A DNA stretch of 64,000 bases, taken from contig QJNS01000744.1 of assembly GCA_004154925.1 (NCBI GenBank), forward strand, positions 109,883-173,882, in the 5' to 3' direction. Shown here one piece after another: positions 55,853 through 64,000 of this stretch (positions are counted from its first letter, which is position 1; the number at the start of each line of letters is the position of its first letter). Origin of the DNA: Monosporascus cannonballus. Taxonomy: Eukaryota; Ascomycota; Sordariomycetes; Xylariales. The position numbers were made by a program, and so were the translations under genes. The notes below the pieces were generated by a model. That model saw only the letters and a program-made list of their open reading frames with translations, ran no database searches and was not told the DNA's origin.

Positions 55853-58800
55853 TTGTCGCTCTTAATTCCCGCGCTACGTCCTCTAGACTGGATACCTAAC
55901 GTAACACCCTCATTGACGGAATCCCGTCCTTACAGAGCCCGAATTCGTTGATATTCCTCCCCATTGATATTCATCTTTGTGAAAGCCCCTTTCAAGAAGC
56001 ATGTGACATTCCCGCAACATGGACCATCTGGCGGGCCAGCAAGCAGGTATGGTCTAAGGCTAGGTACTTCGTCTAATTTCCTTCTCGCGTGAATTCTCAG
56101 CTTGGTTTCTGGATTTCGCGAGCTGCGGGATTTCAAACCGGTTTTGGCGGGGTAGCATTAGAGCATGATCGCGGTGTGCCGGTTGGTAGGTCCATGCGAA
56201 GCTCCGTATGGACGACCGTTTTGCCTCCTCTCTGAATTGTGGCTAATTAATATATGCAGGAAATCTCCGTATCCCTGGACGCGCGGTAACTTGCATGTCG
56301 GCAGTAAGACAAATATGCTCCTTTACCTTCGCGACTAGCCTTCCTTCCAGACCTTGATTCATTTATTATTGTGACGCCACGAGAGAGACACGACTAGGGA
56401 AGGCCTAGAGACGGGTCATAGTTTCTAGGCCCTACTGTATTAGACAGCCTGACATCGCTATTTTCCCCAAATGAGGTTCGCATGGTAGTTAAGGCAATGG
56501 TCTTACCGAGACTCCGGAACAGGGACCTTCGGCAATCTGGACCGGGATGATTTTTCCAGATCTCAGATGTGAACACCCACCCCCCATCAATAAACCCTCA
56601 TAGGTAATCTAAAGCGGCAGGCAACCTGGACCCCTTCACATACCAAGTTAATAAAACATATCTCCTCCGCATAGGTTGACGAATGAAGGACTTAACATTA
56701 CGATCGGGGTATCTAATCATAGCACAAGCGGTGAATAGCAGGTGAATAGGCTATACGACGTAGGGCATAGATGTCGCCCCTTGAATATAGGGCTACCGAA
56801 GGGAAAAGTAGCCTTGAGCTAGCTCAAACTTTATACCCCAAAGTCCGTGTTAGGGCTCCATAAGATAAACATGCATAGCGCCTGACGCCGTGATCTCAGC
56901 CTTTTCTGAAAGGTAAGTGACTGGGTGTTGACTGTTCCGACCTGGCTCCAACGCTTCCGTCCAGCCGGTGAACCAGATGTCAAGGCTCATGAAAGCATTG
57001 CCGCCAGCGCTCTACCTCTCGGCATTCTCCATACTTGCCAACCAACATATCGCCTCTATCAAGTCGCGAATCTCCTACGGAACTTTCTCCTTAGGTACAT
57101 ATTCAACATCCACAAGGACTATTGTTGTCAGGTTCGCAGGTGCAACTACGGCTCTCTCTCTCAAATGGAAGCGTTAGAGTCATTACCAAGTCTATAAATA
57201 CCTGTAATTGCTGCTGCCCTCACTTCGAGGGACCAGTATTCTCTTGATGCCAAGCGACCGCCAGTAGGAACGAGACGTTGCCAGACCGGGCGGCCCTGAG
57301 GGGGGGCCGGCCAATGATACCTACCGGGGCATCTTGTCTTCTGCATATTGCTACGTAGCCCGGGAGACTTGTGCAGCGAACCACTCCATCCGCGATTTGA
57401 TAATAAAAGCGTTACCAGCACCACAAGTCCCCGTATGTTTCGGTACATGAGTACTTTTCAATCTCGCCAAAGACGGAAAGTGATCAGCACAGCCCGCGAT
57501 AACGCGCCATGTAGAGCCCGAGCGGAATCCAGGCGCTTGAGTTCAGAACCGCGAATTCGCGAGAGAGGCGAGCCCCCTTCTCCCGCGATAACGGCTTCTC
57601 TTGGCTTCCATGCTCCGCCGCCGGCTACCAACACGCAAGCGTTTCCACCTACTGTAGTAATACGGACTTCGTACTAAGTACTTTGACTAGGTACTTTGCG
57701 CAGATTATCCAAAATTTACGTGGTTCAGCGCCGACGTTGGCGTCTCGAGCAGTTTGCGTGATTTTCGTCACTGTGCGGCTCGACTTCCCGGGGAGGCTGG
57801 CAGCTAAGTTGGTTTCTAGATGTTATACAGTCGGGTTCGGGGACAGGCAAAGAAGAACACTGATAGTCAGCGGTGACATTGCTACTACACGCGGCGGTCG
57901 CGGAATTCCATTCCGCCCGCCGCCCATAAGGACGCGGCAACTAAGCAAGGCGAGGAGTGGCATGATTCGCTGCTGAACCTCAGGTTGAGTGTCCATTCCC
58001 TTCATGGCGGTAGGTCCACCTCGGGGGACAGACCTGTCTGGGACAGAACAGTGTCTTTTCCACCTGTTTCGGACGGTGGGGGGGAAACTAAAGCCAAAGG
58101 GTCACCACATCCCGTAGGGGGATTCAATTGGGCTGTCTCCATCTCACCTGGAGTGAGCATCATCATGCACGTAGGTCATATCGAGTCTGAGCGTCCACAA
58201 AGGGGTAGTTCACTAGGCCAGGCCGAAGAGAACTATGGTTGCCTGATCTCCCAAAACCTGCCATCCGACGCCTCCGTAGTCAAATGATATAAGTCGAGGG
58301 ACAGATTGCTCATCGTACAATAACAAGCACATACTCTGCATTCACACCAGCGAGAGCATTATGGAAATCAGCCCTCCCGCGACATCCCTCACCCCGATAG
58401 ACATCTGTATGTCCGCACGGTTGTCCTTCTTCGCCCCCTTTTCCCCATATGCTGTTTACAAGCTGCAACCACGTGGATGTTTCTGGCAAGCACCACCGAC
58501 GCGTCTGCACGCTAACCGTTGATGCTGCGAAAGTACTTGAATCTCGAATGCAGGTTCCGAGATCTTGGTGGAAACTGGAGCTACCCACGAGCAACCATAC
58601 GGGTCCCGGCGGTGCATCCGGCCAAGGTCCAAATCTCTCGCTTACAGAAAGGAGTGTTGGGCGCCTCAGCTCTGAGATGTTAGCAGCTAACAGTTCTGGC
58701 GGTCCTAGATGTATTCGGGATAAAGCTCTTGTACGTCTGCCTGTCCAGCGAAGGCGATGTGCCAAGGTTGAATGAGCACGATGTCGGTGTACCTCATAGA

Positions 58801-58934
58801 TCAACATAGGTCTACTACGACGCTAATGCAATTCTCGACAAGGACTACGGGGTTGAGGATGGATTATGTGTCCATAAGCGAGCGTTTCTCATCGGATAAG
58901 TCACGGCAGTGTAAAATTAGGAGCCTTCTTTGGG

Positions 58935-59401
58935 ACGGTCACGGAATCCATGACCGAGACGTTCAGCAGGACTACCACCGCGACGGACGAGGTTGCTACC
59001 ACCGTCACGAACACTGAGACCGTATCGACGGCCTATGCGGGTTCGTGAACCGCCGATTGCCTTTTCTTGACCACGCGCTCATGACCACCTAACGCTTCGC
59101 ACAACCTGCCAGGCTTCGAACTTCGTCAGCTCGCGCGAGGGGAGCAACATCCAGTCCATCCACTTCCCCACTGCGACTCGGGACTTCGGATCACTGAGCG
59201 CGCCGGATGCACTGGGCTGCTGCGTGGCCTCTCGGTGTACCCGAGGATGCGGCGTTTTCGCGTGGTACGACAGAAGCTGCTTGCTCCCCGTCCCTGATAC
59301 GTGCGCGCCTGCGAGCATGAGACGGGCTTTATGGTACTCCGGACAGCAATGCCGTGCCCGGCTACACTGTCTGTAGTGGTAACTGCGGACGCCTGGGGTG
59401 G
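58935..59401 (+). pseudogene. Relic of a Thr-rich secreted protein with an Apple/PAN-like Cys pattern
   Basis: A Thr-rich piece (TETFSRTTTATDEVATTVT, 58955-59010) ends at TGA 59047-59049. About 45 bp later another frame reads TCQASNFVSSREGS..., DALGCCVASRCTRGCGVFAWYDRSC and CLLPVPDTCAP. After a frame change near 59327 it reads NAVPGYTVCSGNCGRLG. Fungal secreted proteins with this order (Thr-rich stalk, CC...GC.AFAYY..C, ending GYTVSNGxCG) are common. The breaks, absence of a signal peptide and lack of a single ATG indicate a relic. Which part was lost cannot be determined. Confidence 0.45.
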
Positions 59402-59693
59402 GATTAAGCCCCTTTGGCTGCTTGGCAGGTCAAGTCGGGTCACGGTACATCTGGCCCCTAGAACATAGTCATACAAACTCCTCAGTAACAAACCATTCTA
59501 CGTAACTCATTTAGAGTCATAGGTCTTTATTACAACTTGGATTCTTTGACACGCATGGCACCCAATGTCCTCAAGGAGCTTGAGCATTGAGGCGGCTGCC
59601 GAAGTTTATCCATGCAGCCGATAGGGGCCACACACAGGGACTCATTTATCAAAGATAATAATGGCAAATTTTCCCAATTCAGCAGCTTCGGCT

Positions 59694-59817
59694 GCCCGGT
59701 TAGCTCAAGTAAGGAATCCCGCCTTCATTGATATAGATCAAGTATTAACGATCAAGCAGTCGGTAGAGCGTGAGACTCTTAATCTCAAGGTTGCGGGTTC
59801 GACCCCCGCATCGGGCT
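59694..59817 (+). tRNA. trnK-CUU: tRNA-Lys(CTT) with a 51-nt insertion in the D-loop
   Basis: Both halves of a lysine tRNA are present. The acceptor 5' strand GCCCGGT (59694-59700) pairs fully with ATCGGGC (59810-59816), with one G-T wobble. D-stem GCTC (59703-59706) pairs with GAGC (59766-59769). The anticodon stem TGAGA/TCTCA encloses CTCTTAA with anticodon CTT (59778-59780). The T-stem GCGGG/CCCGC encloses TTCGACC. A 51-nt segment, 59709-59759, interrupts the D-loop; without it the loop is eight nucleotides, as normal. The segment starts GTAAGG, has TATTAAC 11 nt before the end, and ends CAG, as in a fungal spliceosomal intron. Because of a short repeat the boundaries can be shifted by one base (59708-59758). 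The insertion splits the A box of the internal Pol III promoter. Normal nuclear tRNA introns lie only between positions 37 and 38. A T5 run at 59860-59864 could terminate Pol III. Confidence 0.88.
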
Positions 59818-60041
59818 CAATTCCCGATGCACCTCTTCAAAGAGGTACTTCGAATCATCTTTTTGCATCTTTTCCCAGCTTCGTTCCTCACATATGGTCT
59901 GGGAGAGAAATGTTGCTGGGTTCTTGCACTTCGTTTTGGTATTGCCATCAATAGAGAGCAGATAGAATCATCAAATATCCTTTGGATATTGGTTTGCAGT
60001 TTCTTATGGGCAACGCGTATGTCGATGCTGCTGCTCACTTC

Positions 60042-60620
60042 CTAATCCTTACTTACATCCAGTCGGTACCTAACATTAGTATGATGCGTCAGCTTACCAG
60101 TTCCAGTCTCTAATTCAATATCACACCCCTGTCCACCCAGCACTTTCAACCAACAGTGCAGACGTACACTCAATTCTTTGTCCGGTGTATTCCCAAGCAT
60201 GAACACATCGCCCAATGCAATCTTTTTGCCTCGAATTGCAAATGCCAATGCTTGCGATTCTCTTTCTAGTAGGGCCAATCGTGTATTAACTGGTCGTTGA
60301 TACAGGGTTAGGGGCTCGGTGGGATCGAGAGTATGATTAGAGCCTGTGTAGGGAATGAATATCCAGGTTAGAGATAAGCTCTTCGCGGACTGGACACACC
60401 CGTTCCCCTCGGAGAGCAGTCGACCACTTCGGGCCACCGTGCGGGAACCTCTCGTCGATGCGCTGTGGCGTAGTACGCCTGTGTCAACTGCAGAGTAGTC
60501 GGCTAGGTCCATCTCGGCGGAGCCAAGCCGGAGCATGCAGGCGAGGTCCAAGTTCGGGCCGGGGGCAATGGGGTCTTTCGGGATGCGGAGCGGAGGGGAA
60601 GTACGCCGTACAGAATGCAC
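60042..60620 (-). CDS. Unrecognised reverse-strand exon
   Basis: A 192-codon open frame bounded upstream by an acceptor-like site (CTAAC, then GGCAG just before 60620) and containing GTAAGT near its 3' end (about 60053). It therefore looks like one internal exon of a multi-exon gene, with its first exon further right (an ATG-containing stretch lies near 60800-60830). The protein part is regular, not low complexity (PTEPLTLYQRPVNTRLALLE, SVRLHCWLKVLGGQG, ELETGTGKL). No start ATG is near the 5' end. I do not recognise a family, and the flanking exons could not be built. Confidence 0.35.
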   Translation of the reverse strand: MHSVRRTSPPLRIPKDPIAPGPNLDLACMLRLGSAEMDLADYSAVDTGVLRHSASTRGSRTVARSGRLLSEGNGCVQSAKSLSLTWIFIPYTGSNHTLDPTEPLTLYQRPVNTRLALLERESQALAFAIRGKKIALGDVFMLGNTPDKELSVRLHCWLKVLGGQGCDIELETGTGKLTHHTNVRYRLDVSKD

Positions 60621-60963
60621 CTGCCTTAGATGTTAGAAGAAGCTTTGGTGTATGCAATTGATTGGCACCGCCATCGATGTTGCATCCCTCGTCTGGCCCT
60701 CTAATCTTGCCTCCTTTTCTTCACCTGGCAGAGCTGCATTTATTCAACCTGAGATCTTCGACATTGCCCCTGAGCCGATTCCCTTTCCCGTCATTCCTTC
60801 CCTTCGAAATTTGCTGTGCTTCCTTTGCATTCGACGGTATGTGTACCTAAATTGAAATCTCATCACCTCTGCAGCCTCTATTTAGAAAAGATCTACTCGA
60901 TATAGTCATTACAGTAGAAACCGTCAATATCTTATTGGATATTGTTGCTATGTACCGCCTAGT
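60621..60963. other. Short spacer
   Basis: Contains possible first-exon sequence of the reverse-strand exon at 60042 (several ATGs on the minus strand near 60750-60830). Nothing firm. Confidence 0.3.
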
Positions 60964-63125
60964 CTATTCTTTCATGACTTCCCTCCCCACGTCGCTCAAA
61001 GCCTTCACCAGGCCGTCGACGGTGCTCTTGAGCGTCTGGCAGTTCACCACAACCCGGAAGAAACCACCCTTCTCTCCCGGCGCATAATCGACCATGAAAC
61101 CCCTAGGCACCAACTTGGCCACCATCTCCTTTGTCCTCCTCGTGTTCTCCTCTTTATCGTCCGTCAGATCTCCCCCCGGTGCATAGTAGAAGCACACCTG
61201 CAGGCAGGGCGGTGGGTTACTTGATAACAGGTCGAAGTCGGGCGATTCCTGGATGAGCGTCGCGAGGTACGCCGCCATGTCGAAGGCGCGGTCGACCTGC
61301 ACCCCGAACCCGTCCGCGCCGTAGTACACCCAGGCCAGCGCCAGCTTGAGGCCGTCGCCGCGGCGCCCGCACTGCAACGTCATGTCCGCGAGGTCCCAGG
61401 GCTCGGAGGCGCCCTCGCCCTCCCCGCCCGCGACGCCGCCGCCGCCGTGGAACAGGTAGCCCGCCGGCAGGGTGTTGGCGCGGTGGAGCGCGGCCGTGTC
61501 GGGCGTCAGCAGGAACGAGCACGTCACGGGCACGTTGAGCATCTTGTGCGGGTTCACCGTCAGGCTGTCGGCCAACTCCGCGCCAGCCAGCTTGCACCGC
61601 CGCGGCGCCGAGAAGGCCACCGCACCGCCCCACGACGCGTCCACGTGCATCCACAGGCCGTGCTCCTTGCATACCGCGGATATCTCCACAAACGGGTCGT
61701 ACGACCCCAGGACGGTCGTCCCGGCCGTCGCGTTCACGTAGAGCGGCGTCTTTCCCTCGGATTTCGCCCGCGAGATGGCGGCGCGCAGGGCCGAGGGGTC
61801 CATGCGACCTGCGACGTCTACGGGGATGGGGACGACGTTGGCGGAGCCCACTGGGTCGGCTGTGGTTAGCTAGGCCCGGAATAATGCATTGGGTCTCGTG
61901 GAAGTCGGAGGGCGACCACTATAAGACAGCTGTCTGTCTATTGGTTCTTGGTCATATCTCCGCCGGGGGGCGTTGGATAGGGGAAGGAGGCAGGTATGCT
62001 GATTAGGTGATGACTTACTACCGCAAGTAATAGCGGCCTTCTCGACACTATAATGACCGTGTTGGCTGGTGAACAAAACAAAGTGGTGGCCTGCATTCCC
62101 GGCCGATTTGGTGGACGGGTATAGAGTGTTCCGCGCGACGACTATGGAGGTCATGTTAGAAGCCGATCCGCCTTGGCAGACTATCCCGCCGGCTCGGGGG
62201 CCATTGAACCCGAAGAGCGCGGCGAGTTGTCGCGCCGTGGTCTTCTCGATTACCGTGAGTGAAGGCGAAACTGAGTAGATATGGAGCTATTTGGAGGCGT
62301 CAGAATGAAACTATGAGACCAGGTAAGACGCAAGCGGCTATGCCACTGGTTTTGGTGGGGGGTTGAAAAAGGCGAGACTGTAAACAGAACACGGATAACG
62401 CAAGGCGGTCGCGACGGAAAGTCCCTGTCACAGACGATCGCGGGAGGGTAGAACTCACATTCGTATTTAGAACCGCAAGGAGCAGCTCCGATATCACGCC
62501 TACCTAAACATGCTCGTTAGTCATTGACGAGCGCCTCGCAGCTTCAGCCCAAGCAAGAAGGGCTCGGATAGCAGGCGGCATCGAAAGAAAGCAGCTCACG
62601 GCATTGGTACTCGAGTACAGCTTATCGAGGAACCCCTGATCCCACGTGTTCACGCTGTACCGGAGGACGCCGCCGATGGTCTCCAGCAGCCCGTCCCTGC
62701 CCCGGCCGTCCCGCTCGGGCAGCGAGAAGCGCAGCTTCCGCACCAGCGCCTCGGGCTCGTGCGGGTCCACGAGCACGATGCCGGCCGATTGTGATGCCGG
62801 GTCCGATGACGCCGGCGCTCTTCCCCCGGTGGCCCGCTCGGCGGCCGAGGCGTCCGCCGACCGGATGTAAGGAATGATGAGGGATTTCACGGCCTCGATT
62901 AGCTGATGGGCGTGGCTAGTTAGCGCGAACTGGTAGGGATGAGGACGACGGGTAGAAAGTTAGGGGGACGCAAAGACCTAATTCTGATCATGTACGGTGA
63001 CTGATACCTACGTCTTCCACTTCGTCTGCTCTGCTCAGGGTCGCATCCCCGGTGGGGCCAGTGTGCCCGTCAACGGCGGGCTGAGAAGGGGCATCTTGGG
63101 CTCTTGGGTTCGAATGAACACACAT
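60964..63125 (-). CDS. Group II PLP-dependent decarboxylase (glutamate/cysteine-sulfinate/tyrosine type)
   Basis: Fold-type I enzymes of this group decarboxylate an amino acid such as glutamate, cysteine sulfinate or an aromatic amino acid. Five exons (63012-63125, 62600-62902, 62459-62503, 62022-62286, 60964-61850) give 537 residues. Family landmarks are NTWDQGFLDKLYSSTNA, VGVISELLLAVLNTN (the 45-nt exon), FGFNGPRAGGIVCQGGSASNM, FVLFTSQHGHYSVEKAA, HVDASWGGA (Asp313) and the PLP lysine in TVNPHKMLNVPV (Lys345). The last exon ends GREVMKE. This pattern is closest to GAD65/CSAD-like enzymes, but substrate cannot be told. The start is uncertain: ATG 63125 gives 537 residues, and an in-frame ATG at 63227 would add 34 with a hydrophobic stretch. 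The last acceptor may be at 61851 or four codons upstream. GC is high in exons 2 and 5. Confidence 0.9.
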
Positions 63126-63940
63126 GGGGATTGGATAAATTTTGTACACGTTTAAGGCGGATATTCCCAATATTATGAAATAGAACCCAATGGGAATATC
63201 AGCTGAGAGCGCGTCCGGCTTTGCCATGTATCATCCCCGATGACGCTACGATAAGACCGAGGGTTTTCATGTCCGTCACGCTCCGAGCCTTTGCCGGCTA
63301 GGCGCATTTAATAGCGTTCATCCATGGCGGCGTTGGAAATCCCCCTGAAGTCTGCTGGAATGAAGGCACATCGTACGCTAAAGCTCCTCGAAAGAGGAAC
63401 GCCCGGATTTACACATACAGAAACATTCTCACGATGTGTAATTAACAAAGGCGTACGGCTTGTACAACTTTGTACAAGACACGCCAAGACAGTACCCAGG
63501 ACCCCAACGTCTTGAGATTTAGGCCGTCTCCGGGTTTGACACATAACAACAATCACTTCCACCAGTTAAGGTCGATTCGACAAACGCCACCTCCGGGAAT
63601 TGGCCTGGTTGCCGCCTGCTGCGTCGTGCGTGCGAACAGGGCCTGTAAATGAATGCGCCCAATCGCAATTGAACCCCGCCGCCCGCCTTCTTCTTGGCGT
63701 TGGCTGCATTGGGAAATATCTACAAAATCTTGCTGATTTATAATGCGAACGCTCCTTAGGGAAGATTCGGTAGGAGGGGTGCAGCTCGATGCGGAATGAC
63801 GTCGCGACGGTTTGCTCGGTAGGGCTGGGTTATCAGGCATCGATAGGGTATATCCGCGTGTAAGTATATAGAGGAATCGGGGAAAATGCATATCAGTCCG
63901 GACTCTGGTGGTCTTGCGACATTATTACGGACATATCTTC

Positions 63941-63942
<2 letters not shown>
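63126..63942. other. Upstream region of the decarboxylase gene
   Basis: No gene recognised; a reverse 112-codon frame at 63553-63891 has no motif. Probably promoter and leader of the decarboxylase gene. Confidence 0.4.

Positions 63943-64000
<58 letters not shown>
63943..64000. repeat. Terminal poly-G run (58 G)
   Basis: Fifty-eight consecutive G fill the end of the sequence. A biological homopolymer of this length is unlikely; it resembles the no-signal poly-G of two-colour sequencing or a padded contig end. It is not telomeric, because fungal telomeres are TTAGGG-type. Confidence 0.9.

Larger units (their letters stand above)
52766..58934. other. Six-kilobase gene-poor stretch
   Basis: No frame in this span gives a recognisable protein, and stops are frequent in all six frames. 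It holds a 12-bp hairpin (55826-55852) and a 12-bp tandem repeat (55463-55490), listed separately. Composition swings between AT-rich (54240-55000, 56200-56900) and mixed. It may be RIP-degraded repeat DNA, but no element termini were found. Confidence 0.4.

Noticed and set aside
58310..58807. 165-codon reverse frame
   Set aside because: Arg/His/Trp-rich without motif and overlapped by an equally long plus frame; neither is supported.
59661..59954. 98-codon plus frame across the tRNA locus
   Set aside because: It overlaps the paired arms of the tRNA-Lys; the tRNA evidence (all four stems) is far stronger.
63943..64000. Poly-G tail as a telomere or G-quadruplex element
   Set aside because: Telomeres of these fungi are TTAGGG repeats; a pure homopolymer at a sequence end is most simply technical.

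Overview
The window is nuclear DNA of a filamentous ascomycete (Pezizomycotina, most likely a sordariomycete). Evidence: short GT...CTAAC...AG introns of about 50-85 nt; an eukaryotic tRNA gene; fungal families such as NOP9, a cellular RNA-dependent RNA polymerase, a PNP_UDP-NACHT-ankyrin STAND protein, secreted tyrosinase and phosphoketolase; and damage that looks like repeat-induced point mutation (RIP). Identifications come from reading translations and motifs by eye; no database search was run.

Layout. 0-12 kb: a partial secreted CBM9-like gene, a decayed Hva1/TUDOR (DUF2945-type) gene, then two diverged copies of a 2-oxoglutarate/Fe(II) dioxygenase-like gene, each broken by an in-frame TAG, on either side of an intact four-exon phosphoketolase. 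12-23 kb: a small cysteine-rich secreted protein, an S66 (LD-carboxypeptidase/MccF) family protein that lacks the expected catalytic His, a tyrosinase gene destroyed by a solo LTR (5-bp target duplication) and three Trp-to-stop changes, a fungal NLR-type gene with a broken frame, and half of an aspartic protease. 24-36 kb: mostly intact genes: a CobW-type metallochaperone, an F-box-like protein, an RdRP and an amino acid transporter. 38-53 kb: a RIP-type kinase relic, a small Cys-containing protein, a cytochrome P450, NOP9, a pyrimidine-rich degenerate repeat zone, an interrupted RGG/Pro-rich gene and a conserved-looking unknown. 53-64 kb: a 6-kb gene-poor stretch, a relic of a secreted protein, a tRNA-Lys(CTT) gene whose D-loop carries a 51-nt GT...AG insertion, an unrecognised exon, a group II PLP decarboxylase, and a poly-G tail that ends the sequence.

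Taken together, intact housekeeping genes (NOP9, CobW, transporter, phosphoketolase) alternate with accessory genes in several stages of decay. Many disabling changes are CpA-to-TpA in one strand or the other (CAG to TAG, TGG to TAG/TAA), the RIP spectrum, and one lies beside a solo LTR. The strongest candidates for something not described before are the tRNA-Lys with a split A box and an intron-like D-loop insertion, and the paired 2OG-dioxygenase-like copies.
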